A stretch of 15,417 nucleotides of DNA from Nanohaloarchaea archaeon SW_4_43_9 (GCA_003009815.1 PXPD01000021.1:1-15417), one strand, 5' to 3'. Positions 1 to 6,511 are shown, numbered from the stretch's first letter. Translations and numbers: made by a program. The notes: a model not told the origin generated them from the sequence alone.

Positions 1-67
1 TGGCCAGACAAGTATGGAGTTCGTTGATCAGAGCAGAAGAATTTCTGTCCGCCTAAGCTAGAAAGCG

Positions 68-73
68 TTTTAA
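68..73 (+). promoter_or_regulatory. TATA box of the aminopeptidase gene
   Basis: TTTTAA is centred about 27 bases before the ATG at 98. This is the spacing expected if the transcript begins at or next to the start codon (leaderless). No Shine-Dalgarno sequence lies before that ATG. Confidence 0.55.
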
Positions 74-97
74 CTCTGGATATTAATCCTGGTTTTT

Positions 98-1066
98 ATG
101 GATCTTAGAAAAGGGGCTGAAACAGTTGTCGAGCAGTGTATGGACATTAAGTCCGGGGAAGAAGTACTTGTTTTGAATGATGGTAATGACCAAGATTTGA
201 TTGATGCTCTTCTTAAAGTGTTAGATGATCTAGGCGCCGATTACCGTTTGATGGAGTACGAGGAGCCGGAGAATCATGGTGAAGAACCACCTCAAGAAGT
301 CGCGGAAGGTATGAAAGAGGCTGATGCCGTTATCGCCCCAACTTTGAAGTCCCTATCCCATACTGATGCTCGGCATAAAGCGAATGAGGCGGGATCCCGT
401 GTAGCTACGATGCCTACTGTTTCAAAAAAAGTCTGGAATCAGAGCCTGAACGCAGATTACGAAAAAGTCCGTGCTCTTTCCCGGAGGTTCTACAGTGCGC
501 TTGAGAACGTTTTAGAGGTGAGAATCGAGACACCGAGCGGAACTGATCTGAAACTTAAAGTTGATCGGAAGTACTTTGAGAAGGACACCGGTTTCATCAG
601 GGAAGATGGAGATTTCGGAAATCTTCCGGCAGGAGAAGCTGATGGAGGTGTTCTAGACGCTAGCGGAGTTCTTGTTATTGATCATTTTCCCTTCGCTCCG
701 GAGGGTACAGAAGTCGAGATTGAGGATAATAGGGCGGTAGCAGTAAGACATCAAAATAAGGGGGAATCGGAACTTATGGAAACTTTTGAACAGTTCGGGT
801 GTGCGAGACAGGTCGCCGAACTAGGGATTGGAACAAACCAAGAGGCAACCCTGATCGGTAACGTTCTCCAGGACGAGAAGGTTAAAGGAACGGTACATGT
901 CGCGTTTGGAGACAACTCAAGTTACTTCCCCGAGAATCATGAAAAGAGGAATATATGCGATATTCACTGGGACACAATATGCGAGAATCCCACTGTCTGG
1001 TTTGATGGTGAAAAAGTGATTGATGAGGGCGAAATACTGATCAAATCAGAGCAACATTTAAAATAG
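98..1066 (+). CDS. M29-type metallo-aminopeptidase (aminopeptidase T-like)
   Basis: A 322-residue cytosolic protein resembling the M29 / leucyl aminopeptidase T group, which remove N-terminal residues from peptides with a two-metal centre. Conserved blocks appear in family order: NLPAGEAD (Glu180), AELGIGTN (Glu241), GTVHVAFGDN (His267) and DIHWD (His290, Asp292). Together these match the expected five metal ligands Glu, Glu, His, His, Asp. It is shorter than classical M29 enzymes (about 400 residues), but a shorter archaeal branch of the family exists. There is no signal peptide. The ATG at 98 is supported by a TATA box 27 bases upstream. The N-terminal half has an alpha/beta character (EEVLVLNDGN). 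Peptide turnover is the likely role; the substrate cannot be read from sequence. Confidence 0.85.
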   Translation: MDLRKGAETVVEQCMDIKSGEEVLVLNDGNDQDLIDALLKVLDDLGADYRLMEYEEPENHGEEPPQEVAEGMKEADAVIAPTLKSLSHTDARHKANEAGSRVATMPTVSKKVWNQSLNADYEKVRALSRRFYSALENVLEVRIETPSGTDLKLKVDRKYFEKDTGFIREDGDFGNLPAGEADGGVLDASGVLVIDHFPFAPEGTEVEIEDNRAVAVRHQNKGESELMETFEQFGCARQVAELGIGTNQEATLIGNVLQDEKVKGTVHVAFGDNSSYFPENHEKRNICDIHWDTICENPTVWFDGEKVIDEGEILIKSEQHLK

Positions 1067-1088
1067 CTTTTCGAATATATCTGGTTAT

Positions 1089-1214
1089 ATGAACGCAGTA
1101 GCCGGTTCAAGGACTGTTGATGGAATGTTTATGTCAGCTGCTGCGATGATCTCCAAGTTCAAGTTTACTAATTTTCTGACCTTCGGAACCAAGACAGTTA
1201 TTAATTGGAAATGA
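1089..1214 (+). CDS. candidate 41-residue small ORF, unknown
   Basis: This short ORF runs from ATG to TGA in the gap after the aminopeptidase. A TTTAAAAT element at 1057-1064 sits about 28 bases upstream, the spacing seen at other leaderless genes here. It overlaps the end of the aminopeptidase gene. The product would be Met- and Lys-containing and mildly hydrophobic, ending TVINWK, without a convincing membrane helix or a domain I recognise. It could be a chance ORF: the product lacks the strong acidity of its neighbours. Only the promoter spacing and the lack of any other gene here argue for it. Confidence 0.25.
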   Translation: MNAVAGSRTVDGMFMSAAAMISKFKFTNFLTFGTKTVINWK

Positions 1215-1261
1215 TTCTTGGTTCCGGAGCCACGTCTAAACTGTAAAAAGGGTGTTTCTCT

Positions 1262-1881
1262 GTGGTTCTGGAACGATTGAGTGACGGCGCTTCACGGCAC
1301 TTACTCGTTCCCGATAAAGATGTGCGGAAACTGATTTTTATCCTCTGCCTTCCACTTGTCGATGGAGTCTTCGCAACCCTTCTTGTTACAGGAGCGGTCG
1401 AGACATTCTCTGATATAGTATCGGTGGCTCTAACAGTTTTCACAGGAGCGGGAGCTCTCGCAGTACTGTACTCATGTTCGGAGACGAGAAAAGAGGCGAC
1501 AAGAACAGTGCTTCAGGCAGCACCTTACCTCGTAGTTGGAGCGATTTTAATCTCCTTGGTGGCGCCGATCTACGAGCAGCTATTCTTCATAGAAAGACTT
1601 CGATACGCGGCCGGATTAGCATTATTTGCGATAGCAGTGAAGATGGGAGGGCTAGAAGTCGGAGAATTGTCGCTCCTGCAACCGGGACAGTGTTGGTAGC
1701 TCTCTCAGCATTATTCCTAGCATCAAGGCTGGATACGTCACAGCTTGACCTCAGCTATATTAGAAAAGGCGGGGCGCTGGTACTTGGAAGTATAGCGCTT
1801 TCGATGTACGGATTTAGCATACCGTCGGAGGCAGGCCTGGCGGTACTCGCTCTTTCCGTTTTCACCTCTTACAGGGCCTAG
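1262..1881 (+). pseudogene. DUF5794-like multi-pass membrane protein, frameshifted
   Basis: Two overlapping reading frames together make one membrane protein of about 206 residues. The first frame starts at GTG 1262 and contains LPLVDGVFATLLVTGA, then several hydrophobic segments, up to about KMGGLEVGELSL. The second frame continues with ATGTVLVALSALFLASRLD and ends SVFTSYRA at 1881. One added base near 1673 (for example CTCCT read as CTCCCT) joins them as GELSLPATGTVLVAL with no stop. The pattern resembles the haloarchaeal DUF5794 membrane family, whose function is unknown; I name it from memory of that family. No slippery heptamer is visible, so programmed frameshifting is unlikely. A true pseudogene or a one-base sequence error fits better. 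The last four bases overlap the convergent fxsA stop. Confidence 0.6.
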
Positions 1882-2264
1882 AACTGCTGTACCTGGACCT
1901 TGAAGTTGGATTTTTCCTTCAACTTTTCCTCCAGTTTCAGTACTATCCTAATCCGGGTCCAGCCTATTACCAGCAGGAAGCCCAGAGCATCAGTGATAAA
2001 TCCCGGGCTCAACAGCATTAAACCTCCCAGAACGATCATTGCGCCCTCCAGAACGTTTCGGGATACCTCGTTTGCTGTCACAGAGACACCGAGTTTCCTC
2101 CAGACAGTTTTCGCCTCTCGCTTTACGAAGAAGGCGCCCAGAATTCCTGTTAGGAAAACCAGACCCAGGGTTTCGATAAATCCGATTCTGCCCGCGACCT
2201 TAATAAGAAGATAAAGATCAACAAAAGGCAATGCGAGCAGTAGTATTGTTATGTAGAGTAGCAT
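1878..2264 (-). CDS. fxsA: FxsA family membrane protein
   Basis: A 128-residue membrane protein. FxsA family features are clear: N-terminal LLLALPFVDLYLLIKV, the IGFIETLGLVFLTGILGAFF helix region, and the hallmark LLSPGFITDALGFLLVIGWTR near the C-terminus, followed by a basic and acidic tail. FxsA is named for suppressing F-plasmid exclusion of phage T7 in E. coli; its molecular role is unknown. An upstream TTG allows a start at 2270, but the ATG at 2264 is preferred because TTTAAA (2289-2294) lies 27 bases upstream, fitting a leaderless transcript. The gene follows the OB-fold gene on the same strand but has this promoter of its own. Its stop codon overlaps the convergent stop at 1879-1881. 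Confidence 0.85.
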   Translation of the reverse strand: MLLYITILLLALPFVDLYLLIKVAGRIGFIETLGLVFLTGILGAFFVKREAKTVWRKLGVSVTANEVSRNVLEGAMIVLGGLMLLSPGFITDALGFLLVIGWTRIRIVLKLEEKLKEKSNFKVQVQQF

Positions 2265-2288
2265 ATTCAAAGGTTCATTCTGAAACGG

Positions 2289-2294
2289 TTTAAA
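2289..2294 (-). promoter_or_regulatory. TATA box of fxsA
   Basis: TTTAAA is centred 27 bases before the ATG at 2264. It supports that start over the in-frame TTG six bases further upstream and gives fxsA its own promoter. Confidence 0.55.
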
Positions 2295-2300
2295 TCCCCT

Positions 2301-2645
2301 TTACTGCCTTTCAATCGCCTGGGCTATAAGCTCCAGTTCGCCTTCATAAAGAGTTATCTCGCCCTCAATCGATACTTTCTCTCCTTCCTGAAAGTTTTTA
2401 TTCGAGTTGAAGTCTGCGACCGATATGGATCCTGTTCCGTCCTCAACCGTAAGAAACAGGTTTCCATCGATAAACTGGCTTGAGATAACTTCTCCCTCAA
2501 CCGTTACTATCTCTCCTGTCTGGGAAGAACTGAGACCTTCAATCTGAGCTGTTTCCGGTTCAATATTTTCCGCCGTTACAAACATTACTCCCAGTCCTAT
2601 CACTGCCAGTACAGTAGATACAATGTAGAGTTCCCTGTGTGTCAC
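2301..2645 (-). CDS. membrane-anchored OB-fold protein
   Basis: A 114-residue protein with an N-terminal hydrophobic segment (about residues 6-24, IVSTVLAVIGLGVMFV) serving as signal anchor or uncleaved signal. After it comes a compact all-beta domain with the rhythm of an OB-fold of the tRNA_anti/BOF type: GEIVTVEGEVISS, NLFLTVEDGTGSISV, GEKVSIEGEITLYEGELEL. The topology would place the OB domain outside the cell. Ligands could be nucleic acid or another polymer; none can be read here. The GTG start (2645-2643) overlaps the thpR stop by four bases (GTGA), so the two are translationally coupled. There is no obvious Cys or metal site. Confidence 0.7.
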   Translation of the reverse strand: MTHRELYIVSTVLAVIGLGVMFVTAENIEPETAQIEGLSSSQTGEIVTVEGEVISSQFIDGNLFLTVEDGTGSISVADFNSNKNFQEGEKVSIEGEITLYEGELELIAQAIERQ

Positions 2646-3181
2646 AGTTCTCTGCTGTAAAGTTCCTCGTATCTTGAATCACCCTGTTGAAGATCAGATC
2701 GGAAAAGTTTGACCTTTTTAACTTCAAGTTCGCCAAATCTGTGGTTTTTAAACTCTCTCAATGTTCTCCTCAGCTTTTTCTTTTCATCCCTATCTATATC
2801 TCTCACTCGCATAAGCGTTATGTGAGGCTTGAACTCATGTTTGTTGTCAGATGCTATTTTATGGTCAGAAAGCTGACTGTAAAGCCTCTGAAATTTCTCT
2901 TCCTGATCTAAACCCGACCAAACCACCCGTATATGTTCAGTTGAGGGAAAGCATCCCACGCCGGAAACCTCCGCCGTGAAAGAGTCAGCCTCAACTTTAT
3001 CCATCGTCGCTTTCAGCTCGTCTATTTCCTTCTTACCTATATCCTGGAAGAACTCTAAAGTGATGTGCATTTTATCTTTCTTGACCGGTGAGAAACCTAG
3101 ATCTATTCTATCTTGGACTTTACCCAGTTCTTCAACAAGTTTTTTACTCTCTACATCGATCGCTGAGAACACTCGGGCCAT
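2642..3181 (-). CDS. thpR: RNA 2',3'-cyclic phosphodiesterase (2'-5' RNA ligase family)
   Basis: A two-histidine phosphoesterase of about 179 residues. Two HITL motifs (residues 39-42 and 120-123 from the chosen start) are the catalytic H-x-T/S-x pairs. They are flanked by the family-typical N-terminus ARVFSAID and by FKPHITLMRV. Members open RNA 2',3'-cyclic phosphates and join or cleave 2'-5' linkages in vitro, including at tRNA halves; the in vivo role is uncertain. An in-frame ATG eight codons upstream (3205) is possible. The ATG at 3181 is preferred because homologues begin just before the FxAID strand and a TTTTTAT element (3205-3211) is about 27 bases upstream. It overlaps the downstream OB-fold gene by four bases. 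Confidence 0.85.
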   Translation of the reverse strand: MARVFSAIDVESKKLVEELGKVQDRIDLGFSPVKKDKMHITLEFFQDIGKKEIDELKATMDKVEADSFTAEVSGVGCFPSTEHIRVVWSGLDQEEKFQRLYSQLSDHKIASDNKHEFKPHITLMRVRDIDRDEKKKLRRTLREFKNHRFGELEVKKVKLFRSDLQQGDSRYEELYSREL

Positions 3182-3218
3182 GTAAACTTTTAATGTCTCG
3201 GCCATAAAAACATGTTAC

Positions 3219-3223
3219 GGAGG
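3219..3223 (+). promoter_or_regulatory. strong Shine-Dalgarno of the PRC-barrel gene
   Basis: GGAGG is followed by seven bases and then the ATG at 3231. It is one of only two clear Shine-Dalgarno sequences I see in the window. It implies a leadered transcript, probably from a TTTTAAT element near 3188-3194 that lies inside the start region of divergent thpR. Confidence 0.65.
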
Positions 3224-3230
3224 AGCAAAA

Positions 3231-3491
3231 ATGGCTGATAGACCTCGAGGATCACAGATCGTTGGTAGAACAATAGTTTCGGAAGAACACGGCAAAAAAT
3301 ACGGAGAAGTAGAAGACATCTCATTCGTCGGAGACACAGGAGAACTTATGAATCTGCTAATTTCCAATACAACAGAACACATTGACGATGTAAAACTTCA
3401 GGAAGACCGGAAGGGAAGAAATATCGTCCCGTTCTCAGCGGTCAGAAGCATCGGCGACTTTGTGATCGTCTCAGAAGGCGACATAATCTGA
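3231..3491 (+). CDS. PRC-barrel domain protein (CdpB-like?)
   Basis: An 86-residue protein made of essentially one PRC-barrel. VGRTIVSEEHGKKYGEVEDI is the first beta pair with the usual G-x-x-[VI]-G-x-V-x-D/E pattern, followed by TGELMNLLIS and the closing strand VPFSAVRSIGDFVIV. Single-domain archaeal PRC-barrel proteins include CdpB, a cell-division partner of SepF in haloarchaea. The length and the PFSAVRSIGD end are consistent with that group, but the assignment is inference. The gene has its own GGAGG ribosome site, is divergent from thpR and converges on radA. No signal peptide or membrane segment is seen. Confidence 0.8.
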   Translation: MADRPRGSQIVGRTIVSEEHGKKYGEVEDISFVGDTGELMNLLISNTTEHIDDVKLQEDRKGRNIVPFSAVRSIGDFVIVSEGDII

Positions 3492-3510
3492 TTAGTGATG
3501 GAAAAATAAG

Positions 3511-3536
3511 GGAAATTACGGATGTCAAGAATTTCC
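3511..3536. terminator. inverted repeat between convergent genes
   Basis: GGAAATT (3511-3517) and AATTTCC (3530-3536) form seven-base arms around a 12-base loop, in the 46-base gap between the PRC-barrel stop and the radA stop. It could fold in either transcript and act as a bidirectional 3' end. There is no long T run beside it, so the role is uncertain. Confidence 0.35.
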
Positions 3537-3537
3537 G

Positions 3538-4488
3538 TTAATCGCTGATTATTCCCTCGTCTGCTACTTTGAATACTGCTTCTGCTTCCGGCATATAGGG
3601 TGAATCGACAAGTCGTGCTACTCTCTTGTCTTTCTTTCCTTTTCTCAGGTAGAGTCGTACTGCGGAGTTGTGTGCAACGATGTGTCCTCCGATTGCCTTC
3701 GTTGGGTCGCCAAACATCTGGTCCGGGTTGCTCATGACCTGATTTGTGACTACTACTGCGGCATTGTGGGAGTTGGCCAGTCTGAGCAGTGTGTTCATGT
3801 GTCTGTTCAGTTTCTGCTGTCGAGGGGCTAGTTCTCCTCTTCCGACATAGTCTGCTCTGAACTGGGCTGTTAGAGAGTCGACAATGATCAATCCTATGTC
3901 TTCTTCCTGACAGATATCCTGTGCCTCGTCTGCGAGCAACATCTGGTGGTCCGAGTTGTATGCGCGGGCGACATGGATGTTGTCAAGTGTTTCCTCAACG
4001 TCAAGTCCTCGGGCTTCGGCCATCTGCTCGATCCTTGTTGGAATGAAAGTGTCTTCCGTGTCAATATATACTGCTCCTTTCCCTAAGCCACCTTCTCCCT
4101 CAGGTAACTGAACGTTAACTGAAAGCTGATGTGAAATCTGCGTCTTTGCTGATCCGTATTCTCCGTAGAACTCTGTAATATTCTGGGTCTCCACCCCACC
4201 TCCTAGGATTTCGTCAAGGTCTTCACATCCTGTGGTGATCCGGCCCATATCCTTCCTGGAATCGTACTTATCTTTCCCTGTCTCAAACCCTAGGTCGAGT
4301 TCATGCCGTGCCGCCGTGATTATCTTCTGTGATTTTTTATCGCCAAGATCTGCGACTTCTCCGAGGTCGCCGGAGCTCATTGTAGCGATCGACATTAGAT
4401 CGTCGTAGCCTGCTTCTTCGAGTTTTTCCGCTGTTTTATCCCCTACTCCTTTCAGTTCTACAAGGTCTTTTTCGTTGTCTTCTGTCAT
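3538..4488 (-). CDS. radA: RadA recombinase
   Basis: Archaeal RecA/Rad51-type recombinase of 316 residues, near the usual RadA length. It forms ATP-dependent filaments on single-stranded DNA and drives strand exchange. The N-terminal helix-hairpin-helix region (residues 9-55, KGVGDKTAEKL) is followed by the linker with the FETG polymerisation-motif equivalent (Phe68). The ATPase core has Walker A GEYGSAKT (109-116), Walker B LIIVDSLTA, then MNTLLRLANSHNAAVVVTNQV and the C-terminal GGHIVAHNSAVRLYLRK. No intein is present. The Walker A glycine before the lysine is Ala114, which is unusual. The start is the ATG at 4488, eight bases after a GGAGG site. It lies 62 bases after rpa on the same strand, possibly cotranscribed. 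Confidence 0.95.
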   Translation of the reverse strand: MTEDNEKDLVELKGVGDKTAEKLEEAGYDDLMSIATMSSGDLGEVADLGDKKSQKIITAARHELDLGFETGKDKYDSRKDMGRITTGCEDLDEILGGGVETQNITEFYGEYGSAKTQISHQLSVNVQLPEGEGGLGKGAVYIDTEDTFIPTRIEQMAEARGLDVEETLDNIHVARAYNSDHQMLLADEAQDICQEEDIGLIIVDSLTAQFRADYVGRGELAPRQQKLNRHMNTLLRLANSHNAAVVVTNQVMSNPDQMFGDPTKAIGGHIVAHNSAVRLYLRKGKKDKRVARLVDSPYMPEAEAVFKVADEGIISD

Positions 4489-4496
4489 TGTGTTAT

Positions 4497-4501
4497 CCTC
4501 C
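4497..4501 (-). promoter_or_regulatory. Shine-Dalgarno of radA
   Basis: GGAGG on the minus strand lies eight bases before the radA ATG. It fixes the start and suggests radA is translated from a leadered or polycistronic message continuing from rpa. Confidence 0.65.
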
Positions 4502-4550
4502 CTTTCTTTGTTAAGAAATTCTTGATCTTTTGTCTAGGTAGTATAGTTTT

Positions 4551-5543
4551 TTAGGCTTCGAACATTTCAATAATCTGGTCAAGCTCTTCTTCAGGTTCTA
4601 TCTCCTCAAAGCTATTTGCTATGAGCTCAAGCGTTCCGAAATAATCGTTGTGGCGTGCACGGCCTTCAAGTTCTATTCTTTTTCCGATCACATCTGCGGC
4701 TGCTTTCTCGACTGCTTCAATATCTCCTTCTTTCTCGGTTTCCTCATCAATATCGAGAAGTTCCCGCGCTCTATCTCCAAACATTACAACCCGGGTATTG
4801 CCTGTTCCGTCGTCCAGAACGATTGACATTGCAAGCGCTTTATCCGGCTCTACTTCCCCGTGTTCCTCACATATGTATTCTCCATCATCGTCTTCCCTTA
4901 CTGTGCTCCCGCACTCAGGGCATTGCGAGTAGAACGGGCTGCTGGTATAAACGTCCATTATCATTCCTTTAACTTTGTATTCTGCGTTCTTGCTTCTTAC
5001 CTCTCTTATTGAGGCTTCTGTTATTTCTCTTCCTGATTCTACCTCAGGCACTTCATCGTCATCAACCATCTTTACCTGAGCTGAGTCTCCAAGCCTCAGC
5101 TCTGCGTTATCCTGGTTGTCTTCTACAGTATATGCTCCCGAGATACCGATTGCATCGTCTTCCTCTACCTTTTCGGCGATCTCGGTCTGCTCATCCCAGA
5201 GAGTTAGTCTTATCGTGCCTGTATCATCTCCTAGGGTGATGTTCCTTACTTTGCCATCTTCTTCATCATCGTCTCTCTCGAATGTATTAATGTCAGAGAC
5301 ATTCATTACACGGGCCTTGATATTGACCTTTCTCATGTCCGGAACAATGTTTTCAACCTTCAGAGCTTGGTCGCCTGACTCAGCTATCTGGACCCCTGCC
5401 TCCTTTCCGACGAGATGGATTGCGCCTTCTTCTGAGACAAGTCCTTCAAACTCTTCCATTTTTTCCTCTACTTTTTCCTCTACTTCATCTTCTTCAAGGT
5501 CTGTTTCCTCTACTATCTTTTCGATTATTTGCTCCGGTTTCAT
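4551..5543 (-). CDS. rpa: RPA-type single-stranded DNA-binding protein
   Basis: A 330-residue archaeal replication protein A. An acidic helical N-terminus (about 1-60) precedes a first OB-fold (about 70-160, RKVNIKARVMNV ... GTIRLTLWDE) and a second (about 188-315). The second OB-fold carries an embedded zinc ribbon with Cys208, Cys211, Cys225 and His228 (CPECG ... CEEHG). Such proteins coat single-stranded DNA in replication and repair and hand it to RadA. The many Asp/Glu runs (DDDEED) fit a halophile. An in-frame TTG two codons upstream (5549) is possible. The ATG at 5543 is chosen because TTTAAG-type TATA sits about 26 bases upstream. It is followed 62 bases later by radA, its functional partner. 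Confidence 0.9.
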   Translation of the reverse strand: MKPEQIIEKIVEETDLEEDEVEEKVEEKMEEFEGLVSEEGAIHLVGKEAGVQIAESGDQALKVENIVPDMRKVNIKARVMNVSDINTFERDDDEEDGKVRNITLGDDTGTIRLTLWDEQTEIAEKVEEDDAIGISGAYTVEDNQDNAELRLGDSAQVKMVDDDEVPEVESGREITEASIREVRSKNAEYKVKGMIMDVYTSSPFYSQCPECGSTVREDDDGEYICEEHGEVEPDKALAMSIVLDDGTGNTRVVMFGDRARELLDIDEETEKEGDIEAVEKAAADVIGKRIELEGRARHNDYFGTLELIANSFEEIEPEEELDQIIEMFEA

Positions 5544-5565
5544 AGTCAAAGGTTGAGATGGAAGA

Positions 5566-5572
5566 CTTAAAT
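5566..5572 (-). promoter_or_regulatory. TATA box of rpa
   Basis: ATTTAAG on the minus strand is centred 26 bases before the ATG at 5543. It fits leaderless initiation at that codon. Confidence 0.5.
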
Positions 5573-5608
5573 CCGTGGTGTTTGCAATTATTCAAAAGAA
5601 CTAAATCA

Positions 5609-5806
5609 TTACTTTAGGGCTTTCTTGACATCTTCGCCTCTAACTGTCTTCCTGCCGTCTTCTTCCGCAACAGCAACGGATTCTTCCGCCAGGTCACCCG
5701 CAAATAGCTCCAGGATCTGTCCAAGCTCTTCGGCTGCGTCTTCTGATACTCTTTTGTCCCCCTGGTTTTTGACCATCTCCTTCATTTTCGAGATAGAGAG
5801 TTCCAT
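5609..5806 (-). CDS. archaeal histone
   Basis: A 65-residue protein that is a single histone fold with no tails, the usual size of archaeal HMf-type histones. Visible conserved positions include the L1 loop GDKRVSEDA (Arg19) and the L2 loop GRKTVRGEDV (Arg52, Lys53, Thr54, Asp59). These correspond to the Arg-Thr pair and Arg-Asp bridge that shape the DNA-binding loops. The protein is more acidic than HMf (LAEESVAVAEED), as in halophile histones. It would dimerise and wrap chromosomal DNA. It has its own TATA box and lies upstream of rpa and radA on the same strand, with 65 bases between the histone gene and the rpa ATG. Confidence 0.92.
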   Translation of the reverse strand: MELSISKMKEMVKNQGDKRVSEDAAEELGQILELFAGDLAEESVAVAEEDGRKTVRGEDVKKALK

Positions 5807-5836
5807 TTTATCACAGTTAGATATCCGTTGCGAGGT

Positions 5837-5844
5837 ATTATAAA
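5837..5844 (-). promoter_or_regulatory. TATA box of the histone gene
   Basis: TTTATAAT on the minus strand is centred about 35 bases before the histone ATG. This implies a short 5' leader of roughly 8-10 bases rather than a fully leaderless message. Confidence 0.5.
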
Positions 5845-5893
5845 TTACTGCTTCCGGTAGAAATAATAGAAAAAAATTAAAGAGAAAATGTTT

Positions 5894-6334
5894 TTACCAC
5901 AGGCTGAACCCTGTGTTGCTCTCAGCTTCTGCATCTGCGTTGGCATTTGCTTCTGCGTTGCCATTTGCCTCGGCTTCTGTGTTAGAGTCTGATCCGGCGA
6001 AGACGTTTACTACTGCGCTAACTGCCGATCCTTCATCGCTAGAGTTGCTTTCATTTCTTTCTTTCTCTGTGTCAGATTCTGACCCGGTGAAGACGTTTAC
6101 TACTGCACTGAAAGTTGAACTCTCTCTGCCTTCTTCACTGGAGTTGCTGTCAGCTTCTGCATCTGCGTTGGCGTTCGCTTCTGCGTCTAGGCTTAACGCC
6201 GAACTTATGTCAGCCATTATTCCGCCACTTGCCTCTGACTGAGCTTCTCCCTGAGCCTGTGCAGCTACTGCAGGTGTAGCTGTTATAAGTCCGATTAGCA
6301 GGATTGCTGCTGCGAATGTGTGTTTGTATTTCAT
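5894..6334 (-). CDS. secreted Ala-x repeat protein, smaller paralogue
   Basis: A 146-residue exported low-complexity protein. The signal peptide covers about residues 1-25 (FAAAILLIGLITATPAVAA). The rest has a near-symmetric module order. An alternating Ala block (AEANANADAEADSN, 51-64) is followed by two copies of a 30-residue unit holding FSAVVNVFTGSES and VSAVVNVFAGSDS (76-86 and 106-116). A second, almost identical Ala block (127-140) and the end GFSLW follow. The unit duplication is also visible in DNA as GAAGACGTTTACTACTGC recurring 90 bases apart. The alternating pattern would give an extended or beta structure with an Ala face and an acidic face. No known family is recognised. It shares design with the protein at 10186-10956. 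There are no cysteines and no C-terminal anchor. Confidence 0.75.
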   Translation of the reverse strand: MKYKHTFAAAILLIGLITATPAVAAQAQGEAQSEASGGIMADISSALSLDAEANANADAEADSNSSEEGRESSTFSAVVNVFTGSESDTEKERNESNSSDEGSAVSAVVNVFAGSDSNTEAEANGNAEANANADAEAESNTGFSLW

Positions 6335-6368
6335 GGTTTGTCCACTAAGTCATCAAAACCAGCGGAAG

Positions 6369-6376
6369 ATTTAAGT
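6369..6376 (-). promoter_or_regulatory. TATA-like box of the smaller Ala-x repeat gene
   Basis: ACTTAAAT on the minus strand lies about 38 bases before the ATG at 6334, implying a leader of about 10 bases. It lies in the 177-base divergent gap shared with the protease gene. Confidence 0.4.
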
Positions 6377-6482
6377 ACTCTTCTACTAATGAAAGCTAGA
6401 AAATGATCTAAGGCGGTTTAGTAGTATTTACTATCCGATTTGCGGGTTCAATTTATTAAATTCAGAGTTCTGACCCAATGAG

Positions 6483-6488
6483 TTTTAA
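6483..6488 (+). promoter_or_regulatory. TATA box of the Tat-exported protease gene
   Basis: TTTTAA is centred 26-27 bases before the ATG at 6512, matching the leaderless spacing used by other genes in the window. Confidence 0.5.
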
Positions 6489-6511
6489 TTGTTACGTTAG
6501 AATAACAAATT

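Noticed and set aside
1..61. Possible 3' end of an upstream plus-strand gene
   Set aside because: Two frames stay open from the edge (stops at 54-56 and 59-61) and neither short peptide is recognisable, so no call can be made.
1640..1690. Programmed ribosomal frameshifting in the DUF5794-like gene
   Set aside because: No X-XXY-YYZ slippery sequence or downstream stem is seen; a one-base error or mutation is simpler.
4648..5556. Long plus-strand open frames opposite rpa
   Set aside because: Ser/Pro/Leu-rich translations typical of the antisense of a Glu/Asp-rich gene; the minus-strand RPA gene explains the region.
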